A stretch of DNA of 64,000 nt, taken from Halichondria panicea. Its lineage: Eukaryota; Porifera; Demospongiae; Suberitida; Halichondriidae. A program made the translations under genes and the position numbers. Below the pieces are notes generated by a model. It was not told the DNA's origin. It searched no databases and worked only from the letters and a program-made list of their open reading frames with translations. The stretch spans positions 75,001 through 139,000 of the forward strand of contig NC_087387.1 in assembly GCF_963675165.1 (NCBI RefSeq), in the 5' to 3' direction. Shown here in pieces: positions 23,201-34,611 of the stretch. How positions within the stretch are numbered: the first letter of the stretch is position 1; the number at the start of each line of letters is the position of its first letter.

Positions 23201-25898
23201 AAATCATTTGATTTAAGTATGTCATTGCTGCAATAATCTGTGACATAGTAATAATAATAATAATTATGTGTTTGGTTGCTATAGGTGCCATTGGGAAAGA
23301 GGCGGAGGAACCAAAGAAGAAGAAGAAGAAGAAAGAGAGAGCCACGGATTCTTCTGCGTCTGATACCAAGAAGAAAGAAAAGAAAAATCGCAAAGGAAAA
23401 GAAAAGAAAGAGCAGACAGAGCAGGAGAAACGCCAACAAGAACAAAAGGATTTGGAACAAAAAGAGAAACTAAAGAAAGAACAAGAACTGAGGGAAATAG
23501 AGCGAAGGGAGCAAGAAAAGAGAGATCGTAAAGAACAAGAAAAGCAGGAACTAGAGCGGAGAGAGCAAGAAAAGAGAGGTCGCAAAGAACAAGAGAAGCA
23601 GGAATTGGTGCGAAGGGAGCAAGAAAAGAAAGATCGTAAAGAACAAGAGAAGGCACTGAAAGTCAGGAAAGAACAAGAGAAGAAGGAACGTCGTGAGCAA
23701 GAGAAACGTGAGAAACAAGAGGTAAAGGTTCGGGAGAAAGAGCTTAAGGCGCAAGCCAAGAAAGGTATGTCGTCATGGTAATGGCTGCTAGGTTACTAGC
23801 GTTGTGTGTATGTGTGTACAGAGAAGAAGATAACATCTGTTGAGGTAAAGGCTCCTCTTGTGTCAACCACACTCCCCGGGGCGCCCCCCACAGAGCCCCA
23901 CAGATCACCCCCCACCTCACAAGTAAGCGACCCGACCACCTTCTCCATCACTCCTCGTGAGGACCAGAAGCCAACGCAACGCAAGTTCGCCCCACCCCCT
24001 CCAGTCAACACAGGGCCAAAGGAGGTAGCAAACAAGGTAACAATGTTTGACACTGAGAGCGAGAGCGAGAGCGAGGATGAGAAGGTCAAAGTTCAGAAGC
24101 CCCCCAAGACCACAGGAGGTGAATGATTACGTGTGTGTATAATCATTATGTTATGTTCTGCAGGATTTGACATGGTACCAAAACCAGTCCATCCACCACC
24201 CCCGCAGAAGTAAGTACTAGTTCCACACACACCCACTCACACTCCACCCACCCACACACGTCCACTCCACACACATAGTGAGGTCCACTACATAGAATCC
24301 GATGACCAGAGCTTGGATATATTTGGAGTAGACGGACTGGCAGAATTGAACGATGCTCTCAGAGAACTGTCAAACATTCAATCGTACACAGGTTATTAGA
24401 ACAACTGTGGTTATTGTTTTGTATTAATTAACTAGCACTTTTAACTTTCTGTGTAGCATTATTTAAATTCATGTAAGATACTCCAGTTGGTCCCCACCTT
24501 TCTTCATCGTTGCCTGCCTCTACTCTCTCCTGCAGAGCCAACACCAGTGCCCGCTAAGAAGGTGTCCGTAGCAGTTACCGTAGCAACCAAGCAGCGAGAG
24601 AGTACGAGGAGCACGTTGGAGAAAGGTGTGGGATTCAAGAAAACATCGAGTGGTACGTGTGTGTGTGTGCATGTGGGTGGTGTGGGTGGTGTGACTGTGT
24701 GGGTGTGTGCATATTTACATAGTTGGGTACAATGTTAGTAAAGTTTGTACTAATACTTGTGGAATGTCAGGTGGTTCTGGTAGCTCTGGAAGTGGGCGTG
24801 GTCAGCTCCCTAATGAGAGGCGTGGCAATCCCCCCACTGGGGGGCGTGTGTCAGGGGGTATGACAGTAGTAGGGACTGGAACCAACGCTAACCTCACGTC
24901 CACCAATATCCAAGGTAACCTGTCAGTGTATGCTAGCTCTCATCTCATTGGTCGCTGTAGTAGAGGGTGGCTACTCGTCAAACTTTGAGGAGAATGTGCT
25001 GAACATTTTGAAGGGATTGACGGACACTATGCAACAGATGAGATCCAACCCGTCAGTCACCCAGTCAGAGGTACAAAGGTCAAGTTTGTGTGGGTAAACT
25101 TTGACCCCACACCCTCCCCCTATAGATCAAGCAACAGGAGATCCTTCAACAACAGATGATTCAAAACCTGATCTCCTACAGTGAGAATAATCCTCAACTG
25201 ACCAGCAAGCTACTGCTCATGTTGAAACAAGAGCAGAAACCAACAGACTACGTGCAGGTACACACACAACCTCCCCCCCCCCAGCGAGTACAATCATGTG
25301 ATACCCCCCCCACACACACACACACACAGAGTGATGCTACTAAGAGTGCTTTTGAGATGTTGGAGCAGAAGTTGCTGGAGGCTCAGGAGGTGCAGTCAAG
25401 GCATGCCAAGGATTATATACGCACACAAGAAGAGTTCCAACAAGCCATGTACCTGAAGTTAGAGGAGCAGGCACAGCAACAGCTCAAGGTAAGGGACGCC
25501 CACCACACACACACATACACGCCCACACCATGCACACACACAACACTACAGCTGATTCAAAGCAACTTTGAGAAGTATTCGCACTTGTTGAATGAGAGGA
25601 CACCAAAAAAGAAGAAGAAGAGCAAGAGCAAGAGCAAGAGCAAGAATAAGCACAAGAGACAGAGTAGTTACTCTGATGATGGCACCTCCAGTGAGTCAGA
25701 CGATGGTCTGGTGCAGCCAATGAAGCAAACCTCAGTCTCAAAACCAGCTGTAAGCCAACACACACGCACACGCACACGCACACCACGCACACACACACAC
25801 ACACACACGCACACACACGCACACGCACACCACGCACGCACACACACACGCACACACACACACACACACACACGCGCACACACACACACACACACACA

Positions 25899-25929
<31 letters not shown>

Positions 25930-25938
25930 CCACACACA

Positions 25939-25995
<57 letters not shown>

Positions 25996-25996
25996 A

Positions 25997-26069
<73 letters not shown>

Positions 26070-26264
26070 ACGCAGTATAGTTATGTATAGCTAGAATGTA
26101 ATTATAATTATTGACTAACATATTACTACAGGTGAGGACAATGCAAGCAAGGATCTATCATCAGGACATGCTGGATGAAGAGTCTATGAGAACCTCATCT
26201 TCCTCATCCCTCACTGGCAAGCTAAGAGGTGTGGTCACCATTACCCCTCCCCCCCTGTGTGTGT

Positions 26265-26304
<40 letters not shown>

Positions 26305-27083
26305 AAGAAGCTAAGTAGAGACAAACTGCGGAAACAGGACACCTCACTCAACTTTGATAGGACAACAGAAGCTCTCAAGCGTTTTGAGAGTGTCACCGCT
26401 CCCATTGATGAGGACGATGATGATGATGGTGGGTGTGTCAGTGGGTGGGGCTTATACATATATATAATCTCTTTGTGTAGATGAGATGCAGCATGCTCAG
26501 CGGATGCGACCTGTTACTCTCAAGAAAGCTGACATCATGAAGATTTCTAAGCAAGTGAGAGCACAGCCGCTGAACTAGACTGTATATAAGCCATGCCTTT
26601 GCTTGTCCTACTATCCCCATGCACACTCGTTCCTCCTTTATTTCCCATCTTCCAGAGAGAGATGGAGAAGGCCGTCACCTTCAACGCAGCAGCTGTGGTT
26701 AACAAGAGTGCAGCTGTGGTTAGCTTCTCTGAGAGCAGTCAGCAGCAAAGCAAGGCCCATATGATGAGGATAGGGGGAGGCGGTCCAGAGGCTAGAGGTG
26801 AGGACACACCCCTTTTAATGCTGTCCGATATGATTGGTAATTACAGGTCCGAGACACGAGAAACCCTTGGAGAAATTTGACAGCAAATACGGGGTATGTA
26901 ATAATATATATACCCACACACCCTCACACTCTTCACACACACCCCCACACCTCACAGAACCATGTAGAGACCAACGAACACAAGAAGAACTTGCAGCCCG
27001 TGGATTCAACGATTGAGGGGGCGGGAGGAGAGTTGGCCAACATTCTCAAGAACCAACAGCAAAGGATTGAAAATAGGGACTGA
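14213..27083 (+). CDS. Large ankyrin-repeat scaffold protein, espin-like
   Basis: A multi-exon gene of about 30 small exons. Roughly ten ankyrin repeats open the protein (for example ETVLHAAVRAGSGDAVKYIL, GNLPVHFAAAQG, TPLHMAAAQGNLDILRFFL and TPAHDAAEFG), in an arrangement like espin, an actin-bundling protein of microvilli and stereocilia. After them come a charged coil with KYEKRKKRSREDD, a Gly/Arg patch, a Pro/Tyr/Gly-rich segment with FPPPLPPPRG, a Lys/Glu coiled coil around 23290-23765 and a second helical region around 25160-25600. The last exons end in QQQRIENRD at 27083. I see no certain WH2 or espin actin-bundling module, so the name is only by analogy. A split into two genes is possible, for example near 21600 after the repeat-filled intron, but the phases run on. 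Its introns hold three repeat arrays and a MITE. Confidence 0.65.
16323..16711. mobile_element. MITE copy 1 (389 bp) in an intron of the ankyrin gene
   Basis: The left end reads TACCGTATATCTTCTAATTT and the right end AAATTAGAAGATATACAGTA, forming terminal inverted repeats of about 27 bp. The element is flanked by TA, as expected for Tc1/mariner-type insertion. It has no coding capacity. A second copy lies at 62324-62710 in the opposite orientation. Confidence 0.85.
17115..18215. repeat. 43-bp minisatellite, about 26 copies, containing the exon end and splice donor
   Basis: The exon ending at 17114 finishes AGCCCTCCTTATCG|GTGAGTGTGG. That string, with TAGGCAACTAGTGCACAC, is repeated in tandem through the intron. 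Variants change the donor to CTGTGAGT or CTGTGCGT. CTAGTG-CA-CACTAG inside each unit is a small inverted repeat. Confidence 0.92.
18905..21560. repeat. Tandem array of the ~344-bp foldback repeat, about 8 copies, in an ankyrin-gene intron
   Basis: Copies recur with a period of about 343-347 bp and are nearly identical. Each has a TCAATGGTTCGGGGACTC start, a central CCATGGATTATAGCCCATGG and a CGGTACTCAAGTTAATGGC end. A 69-70-residue open frame recurs on the minus strand but is broken in some copies. Diverged single copies lie elsewhere in the window, in both orientations. Confidence 0.92.
22190..22340. repeat. 26-bp tandem repeat, about 6 copies, just after a splice donor
   Basis: The unit GTAGTGTGGAGATTAATTAG plus TCTCGG begins at the donor of the exon ending AAAGAC|GTACGTAG. 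It fills most of that intron of the ankyrin gene. Confidence 0.85.
25756..26072. repeat. Complex (CA)n microsatellite in an ankyrin-gene intron
   Basis: About 315 bp of CA with CG and CC interruptions. The 127-312-residue low-complexity ORFs on both strands here are not genes. Confidence 0.95.
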
Positions 27084-27304
27084 TGACATCATCATGACAT
27101 CACTTATAGAGACTTAGAAACTGTGCACATGCAAACACTTGGTATATAATATTGTTTATTAAGTATATATGTAAATTTGCTGACACATTTTCGTGTTTAA
27201 GATTAAACGTGTAAACAACATCAACAACAATAACATAATAATGAAACAAGATGAATAAAATAGCATGTGATAGTCTTATAAGTCATGTGACACAGAGTTC
27301 ATGT

Positions 27305-28720
27305 TCAGCCGTACAGTTTCCGGGATTCTACCTCTTCTTTGTGTGCTCGTGAAGCCATATGAGCAGAGTATGGTTTGGGTCCATTGAGCCTCTTGTCACA
27401 CACCTCACAGTAATGGCGGTCACTACTACTACGAGAATACGCTGACACGTACGCCTACAAGGAACAACACACTTATATACCAGCCACCAATACAGACGAT
27501 CCACATCACCTGAGCTTTGGGGGCGGGGCCAAATCCAATACCCTGAGAGGCAGACTTCTCCAACGATAGTCGTTTCACTCTTTCCTTCCTTTCTTCCTCC
27601 TCAGACTTGAGAGACGACAGTTGCAGCCATGGCAGGCACTGCACAAATGAACAAGGCAATAATTATTATTAGCACCTAGGCTTTCAGAAAATCATTGAAA
27701 TTGGATTAACGATACCGAAGTCTCTCATTGTAACCAATGGTTTGGGGACTCTTTTCAGTTGAATTCCGTGGATCCAATTTCATGATTTTCTGAAAGAGAC
27801 CTTTCAAATGGCACCATCAATGCATTTTGAGAGATAACAGAATTTTTGGCGATACTATGGATAATAGCCCATGGTCCGAGAGCGAAAAATAACAAATTAT
27901 GACTCGATTTGGAGCCTCTTTTAGATGCCATAACTTGAATTTTGTAGATCCAATGTTAAACATTTTTTGATTTTCTGAAACCTTAGAAAAGACTTTTCAA
28001 ATGGAAGTTTTATTTGAGCGATAAAAGTATTTGCCAATTTGGCGATACCATGGATAATAGCCCATGGTCCGAGGGCGAAAAATAACAAATTATGGCCCCA
28101 TCTAAATTTTGGATTTAAACACATAATTTGAAAGTTATCTTTCTAAGCTCCCAGAAAATTCTTTTAAAAGTAAAATTGGACAATCCCAACTATAGTTACA
28201 GACAATCACAGTGAGCTATCTGTTTTGCTCACTTCTTCTTTGATGATGACATAAGAAGCCGGGACATAGCCAGTTTCCATGTCCTCATTCCTGACCTTCC
28301 ACCAGTGCTCGTTGTCAGGGTGCTCTCCGCACAGTACCAGGAGCTGTCCTGCATGAAACCACACCCACTAGTTACCACACCCACTACATTGTTTGTGTGC
28401 ATACCTTTCTCCAGGGACATCTCGGGAAAGCCTCCAGGAGAGTTAGGGTCAGCTGTGTACTTGTGCATCGCTATGAGCAGCTTTGTGGGATCTGAGGATA
28501 CAAACCACTCAGTAATATACTCCTAGTCCTTAATTAAATTAAATAATGATTCATTGTTATTTTTAATAAATATTCAATACTTGCCTTCTTTTTTGCTGGG
28601 GGGCTCAGATGACGCACTGCTCTGAGTTCCAGGTTTCCTAGGCACCAGGCTTTCAGACAGAGCAAGGAGACCTCTCCCCCGACCTTTAGAGTAGGAGAAA
28701 CTGTTGATCACTGTCGCCAT
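27305..28720 (-). CDS. SH3-domain plus U1/matrin-type zinc-finger protein
   Basis: The ATG at 28720 starts MATVINSFSYSKGRGRGLL. Residues from about 45 form an SH3 domain: LLIAMHKYTADPNSPGGF, MSLEKGQLLVLCGEH, HWWKVRNEDMETGYVPASYV. A charged linker follows (SEEEERKERVKRLSLEKSA), then a C2H2 finger of the U1/matrin type, HYCEVCDKRLNGPKPYSAH..RAH, and the end KLYG. SH3 domains bind proline-rich ligands; this finger type often binds RNA or acts in RNP assembly. I cannot name the human counterpart. The first intron appears to use a GC donor (AAG|GCAAGT), which the reading phase requires. One intron contains a diverged foldback repeat. Divergent from the next gene by 133 bp. Confidence 0.75.
27680..28165. 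repeat. Diverged foldback repeat in an intron of the SH3/zinc-finger gene
   Basis: Shows the family marks CCATGGATAATAGCCCATGG and GATTTTCTGAAA, in about 1.4 degenerate copies. Confidence 0.75.
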
Positions 28721-28852
28721 TCCTTTGGCTTTGGCTTGCATGCCACGTGGGTGCAGAGGTCTTGAAACAGCTTGTTACAAAAACGACCTTTGCCTGATTC
28801 AAAATCCAGTGTACATTGAACAGTCTACAGGATCTCTGGAGGAGGGTAAAAA

Positions 28853-29648
28853 ATGGCCGGTATGTGTCTACCACTGTGTGGAGAATGAGAGTTAAAATGT
28901 CTGCTTTGTCTGTTTAGAGGGCAAGGCTGCCAGGAAGAATCGCAAGAGACGAGACAAGAAACCGTGTGTCGGTGGTGGTTTCACGCTGGAGGAGGAGGTG
29001 CCAGGGAAGAGGCCTCCCAGCCCTCTTTTAGTAGACCCTCTGACTGACCTACAGAGACAGTTGGTCCAGGCCAAGGCTGACAAGGTGAGCAGCCAGCCAC
29101 TGTGTGTGCAGCTACTAGTGTGTGTGTGTGTGTGTGTAGGACCATGACAAAGCTCAGGACCTGAGGCACAGGATATGGGTACTACAAGACACTCTGCAAC
29201 TTGGACAACCACCGTAGGTCATATAGTGGTAAGCATGTTGTTACAGTATGACCACTCTCAGGTCTAGCGCTCCGGCAGTGGATCTCGGGGCTCTCATCTC
29301 ACACACTCCACCTAAGGTACCCCCTCTTCACACCTCACACACACACACACCTCACACCCACACATACCTCACACTACACACACAGCAGCCCCAGGCTACA
29401 GCCTCCTCTGATCCGACAGAGAAGAAGCTGCTCAAGCTGAGAAGGAAGATGGAACAGATAACTTCCCTCAAACAGAGAGTGGCCAATGGAGAGAGCTTGG
29501 AGAGGACACAGGTAATGTAGTGACCCATGGTGTACAGCCTGTATCCCCCTCCCCCATCATGCAGCTACTCAAGATAAGCACAGAAGAAGAGGTACAGGAA
29601 GAAATAGATATTATAGAGGAACTGCTCAGAACACAATCTTTTATTTAG
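28853..29648 (+). CDS. PYM/eIF2A C-terminal-domain-like basic protein
   Basis: Exon 1 is only seven coding bases (ATGGCCG, 28853-28859); exon 2 starts at 28918 and restores the frame as MAEGKAARKNRKRRDKKP. Later exons encode LEEEVPGKRPPSPLL, a helical block DLQRQLVQAKADKDHDKAQD, and a C-terminal coil KLLKLRRKMEQITSLKQRVA then EEIDIIEELL. This coil resembles the ribosome-associated C-terminal helices shared by PYM1 (an exon-junction-complex disassembly factor) and eIF2A. The N-terminal Mago-Y14-binding motif of PYM is not seen, so the assignment is weak. A role in translation or mRNP turnover is inference. Confidence 0.5.
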
Positions 29649-29845
29649 ATGTAATTTTTTAAATGATGTGTAACATTTGTTGGAGCCCTAATTCGTCATT
29701 TTTCTCTTGCATAAATTTCAATGTTACATAAACCGTTTTCTAATGACAATGTTATTAAGTCAATCTAACACAAGCTGAGTGGTACAAACGATAAAATGTT
29801 ACTTAGCTATAAAAAGATGATGAAGTTTGTTATGTCTTTGCTTTA

Positions 29846-32800
29846 CTAATAATACCTTCTTTGCGGTCTCGCTTGCCCAGCTCTAACAGTGTTCATTTGT
29901 ATGTTGGCTTGACCAGTGTACTGTGCTTGTCGTGTTTGTCTTGCATGTGTGCGTGGGCGTTGGCCTTGACGAGATACTCCATTGAAGGTCATCATTCTGT
30001 TAGCACCAGCCCCCCCATTGCTCGCTGGCCGGGGGGGATTGGATCGACTGCTCGACTGGAACGTTTGATGGTAAGGTTGTGCAGGACGCATCATAGGAAT
30101 CATGACTGGTACAACTTGCACCAACGGTCTTCCTTTGTTCCTCTTTTGCTTCCTTTTCTTTTTCTTTAGTTGCGGATGGTGGCTTGGATCCAATACGTCT
30201 TCTTCTTCGTCCTCTTCTTCAGGAATGGAGTCCAGCTCCTCGTGGCGTGGTGTAGCTCGTAACATGGAGTCGTCAATGTCGTCCTGTGTCAGCTCATCTC
30301 CTTCAATCTTCACTCGGAAGGGGCTTCCCGGAACGTGCAAGTCGGTCCATTTGATGGTAACCAAGTACTCTCCAGGTTTCCGTGGGTCATAACGAGCTAT
30401 CAGTGTTCTCACATCTCGCTGATCGGCTGGTTTGATATCGATTTTGAATGCATCTTTAACTCCATGCAGCCTCACTTTGAGCGTGCCTGCTCCAGCATTT
30501 CTAGTCTCGATAGTGAATGAACTTGCTCTTCCAACCTGGCCATCCTCTAAACCAGGTCCAAAAGCCCTGCATTTTGAAGCATCTGCTCCAGGAAACACTT
30601 TGAGGAGAAAAGGACTTGCTTGGATGTGCTTTCCAGACCACTTGACGCTCACACGGTACTTGCCGTGTCGTACTGGATCCAACATGATGTCCCAGGCGCC
30701 CTTCTTGTCAGCCTTAGCCATGTACACTCGTGCCTCTGATCCTCCTGGACCCACTGCTTTCACGCTCAGTGAACCAGTACCACCCTCCGAAGCATCAACC
30801 GTGAAATCAATCGGTTTGCCAATAGTTAGAACTGCTTGTGGCTCAGTGGCTGGTCCGTACATGTAGCAGTTTAGAGCGTCAGGTCCGGGTGTGGCCGTCA
30901 GTCTGAAGGGACTGCCAGGAATATGGTGACCTCCTGCTAAGATCGTGACAAGATAAGCACCTGCTAGTTGAGCAAGGTATGCAATGTTGTACGTGCCATT
31001 GGAATTATCTCGAGCTCGGACTTTGCACTCCACATTGTTGACAACTCCGGCTACTTTGATTTGCAGATTTCCGTCTTCTAGTAGTCCTTCTTGTTTGGCC
31101 AGAACCACGAACTGAGCAGGTACTCCAGTGTATGCTTCCTGCAGTCCACTACCAGTGGCACTGATGCCTTTAGAATCAAATGCAGACACAATCATTTGAA
31201 AGGGGCTCTTAGGGATGTCAAAACCGCCGTATTGTATAGTGATCTCGTGATTACCAACTTCCCACGGTGTGAATCGAACAGCATATGTGTATTCATCAGT
31301 AGAGCGAATGTCAGCCGTGTACTTTGCACTTGGTCCGGAAGCTTTCACCGTTGGCTTGATTTCATCGCTTTCTTTGCCCATTATGACAACTTTGAATTCC
31401 ACTGGCTTTCCAACAACACCTGTCTTGAGGTTTCCGCCAGCTCGGCACTTTTTTGGATCGCATACGGTAACTCGGAACGGATTGCTTGGAATAAACGAGT
31501 CATGGAATTGTATTCCGACGAGGTAATCACCACTTTTCTGTGGTGTAACTTCGAGCGTTTGCATACCGTTCTTGTTGACAGGAAGCACAACAGTATCGAA
31601 TGGTGCTGCTCCCACACCGTCTGCTGAGACAAACTCCAAATCTCCAACTCCAGCGTTCTTCATGTCCACAGTGAACTTGTATGGATCTCCCATCTTTAAG
31701 TACTTGGGAAGCAAACCCACCGGCTTGCATTGAGAGGGGTCTGCCACTTCCACTTGGAATGGACTACCCTCAACGAGCATGTTGACACAGGCCACTTCAA
31801 TACGATACACTCCAGGCAGTGTGGGCGTGAACGTAGCATCACCTTTGTTACCGTCGATCTTCTTGAATCGGATAGGGATCTGTATATCATCGAGGAAAGC
31901 CGTCATGAGCAGTACATCAAGAGAGGCTCCCTCAGCTGCAATACTGAACGTAGCTCCTTCAAACGTACGATAGATTTTCTTGATTGGTTTCTTTGTCACT
32001 CGATAGTTGCCGCTATCCACAACCGTGTAGGGTATCGACAAATGACGGAGCTCATCACAGTTCCAGAATACTCTGAGAACAGGTTTGCCTGGTTTTGTGG
32101 GTGTGTATTCGAGTGTTAGAGTGGAGTCTGGTTGCTTCCGAACGAGGGCTTTGATTTCGGTCCCATCGTTGTAGTCCAAACTGGCCTCTAGTGTTCCAGG
32201 CCCAGCCTTCTTAGCCTGGAGACTCAGGGAGATGGGGACGTTGACTCGGCAAAGCTTCGAGTGGTGCTCAAAGTCGATGAAACGTATGAGAGTGGAATCG
32301 GTGACGTTGATTGTGAATGGGCTGTTTGGAATGGGAGTGTCGGACCAGAGGATGTCGATATGGATGGTACCAGAGGACGGTGGGGTGTACGAGATCATGG
32401 CCACTGCAGGAGATATTTCACTGAACGAGAACTTGACTTTCTCCCCATCATTGTAGTAGGCATCGATGGATAGTTTCCCTGGACCTGCTTGGGTTGTGTC
32501 AATCTGGAACCGTGTCTGTTTGAGAGTGGTAGCCTTCGAAATACCATCTCCAGTTACTCGTATCTCGTCCGGTAGAGCTCTTAGTTGTCCCGTTCTCAGC
32601 CGCAGGATATAGGTCATAACTTGCAGCTCCTCCACTTGCGCCTTGGCTAGCTGATCGGGCTTCAGGTTGGGTTGAATGCCTAATCTCCTGTCGCAAGCAT
32701 CGAAAATCGTCTGAATGTTTTCTACTCTTTTCTCGGGATTTATAGCATCTCCAAAAGCCTCTGGTAGAAGGTAGGGGAACCGTGCTTCAGTGAGTGCAGC

Positions 32801-34403
32801 GAGGGCCCGTCCATCCGACCAATCACTGATGAAGTTGGACACACCAATATGGGGGATTTGTTTCTTGACCCACTTGAGCAGTTGAGCTTTGGCTGGCTCT
32901 ACAAAGTACGAGAGATACGTCATCATGCTCAGTTCATCCATTGAAGAGTTGGATAGGTCGTCAGCCGATATCAGTTTGGGGATCTTGAGATGATCGTGAG
33001 CGACTTTTAATCCGAGGAGACAGTTACCACGACGCTTGGTGGGGTCAAGGGTCATGACGTTAGAGGCCAATCCTGGTTTCACCTCGTTGATTAGTGCAAC
33101 CAAAGCTCTGTAGAAAAGTGTGTATAGTTAAAACAGTATTATTATAATGATAATTATTGCAAACCTTCCATCGCTCCAATCAGATGTGACGTTGGATATT
33201 TTCCAGGAGGGTAGGAGGGCTTGCAACCATTCCACCATGACCACCTTGGTGGAGACACGAGTGCCTGTACATGAGGAATGTCAGCATTCTAATAATTATA
33301 CTGTATGGGGTTTAATTATATAATGAGGTATGTAAATCACTCGTTTGGGATGCCAACTATTGCATGCATGTTTGGTTCAAAGTGGGTCAATGATTAACTT
33401 CCAGAAAAGCAATGAATGCTATCAAAACTGCTTAATTCATGAAGTGTGCTTCTGGAGCATTATAGTTATGGCCATACCAGCTCTTTAACTTACCTATCAT
33501 TCTGAGCTGGTATTTCTGAACGAGGGTCCAAATAAGCCCCAGAATGAGCTTGAGGTCACCGTTGAAGATGTTGTGGCTCCCTGCGAGAATGGAGAGCATA
33601 CCAATGAGTAATTATATGCAGCAGAGAGCCTAGCTAATGGAACTACTGGATATGCTGAATAATGTACGCACACAAACGCACACGGACTTTTTTGTAGATC
33701 TATATTGCTACGTAGCTAAATTATTTCACGAGATTGCTCTCACCAATTCCAATGACTTTGATTTTCTCTTTATGTAGGAAATCAAACACCAGGTCTAGGT
33801 TGACCATCTTGTGAGCTGTTACCTTCGGGTTCTTAGTGTACCCTCTGATCTTCTTCTTTGTCAGGTTCTCGAGCAACTTGATGAGTATGATACCATCTCC
33901 CAGGTCTGTCCCTAGGTCAGCCACCTTGCGCAGGGTAACCAGGTGCAGTCCAGCCTTTATGGTAGCTTTGCCAGGCTTGATACGGTCATTCACCCAGTTG
34001 GTGAAGGTAATTTGCTGCAGATAGAATGAACACAGAGGGAACACATTATTACATGAGATGGAACAAATTTGGGCATTGATGGCCAATGCTGCAAACCAGC
34101 CCCTCCCCTCAGACTTGCAGCTCTAGGCTGTAGCTATGTCTAGACTCTTACCTCTGTACTGCACATGGACCTGTCCATTGCTGTAAAGCTATTGGCAGAT
34201 TCCAGTCCCTCATAATAGGGCTCCAGCTCTGTGTGCAGACTGAGTGTTGGAGAGAGAAGGGTAGTAGTTGAATAGCTGTCACCAGCCTCAGAGAAATGCA
34301 CTGCCGAGCCAGTCGTCTGCAATGATGCCACACTTCTGGAGGAAATCTGGCCATTGTCTGGCCAGTGTCCAATAGGAGGTGGGGATAACGCAAAGGTAGT
34401 CAT
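29846..34403 (-). CDS. Filamin-type actin cross-linker with three CH domains and eight filamin repeats
   Basis: Exons: 34403-34152, 34014-33744, 33580-33494, 33264-33165 and one very long exon, 33108-29846. The first exon encodes a Ser/Thr-rich leader. CH1 begins QITFTNWVNDRIKPGK; CH2 spans STKVVMVEWLQALLPSWK to MDELSMMTYLSYF; a third CH follows from AQLLKWVKKQIPHIGV to ELQVMTYILRL. Eight immunoglobulin-like filamin repeats come next, each ending in a motif such as IPNSPFTINV, VEGSPFQVEV or VPGSPFRVKI. The tail is acidic (DSIPEEEDEEED), then basic (KKKKRKQKRNK), then Gln/Arg-rich. Vertebrate filamins have two CH domains and 24 repeats. The three-CH plan is that of Drosophila jitterbug-type filamins. 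It probably cross-links F-actin at the cortex. A C-terminal dimerisation repeat is not obvious. Confidence 0.92.
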
Positions 34404-34611
34404 TTTAATCAGCTAGCTACTATTAAACTTGTGTACCAGCCCCACCCCTCTTTCTGCACAATAGCAGACACACCCAACATCCAGAAATGTCATCAACATC
34501 ATGAATAATCTATGAATTTTGTAACTAAGAAGAAAAACAAACACCCCAAAAAGAAAATAATAATAAATGAATGGCAAAACACAAATTAATGTCACTGAAT
34601 GTTGAAGTGTT

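Noticed and set aside
31091-31627. Plus-strand ORF of 178 residues opposite filamin
   Set aside because: It is a shadow of the long filamin exon; the minus strand encodes clear filamin repeats.
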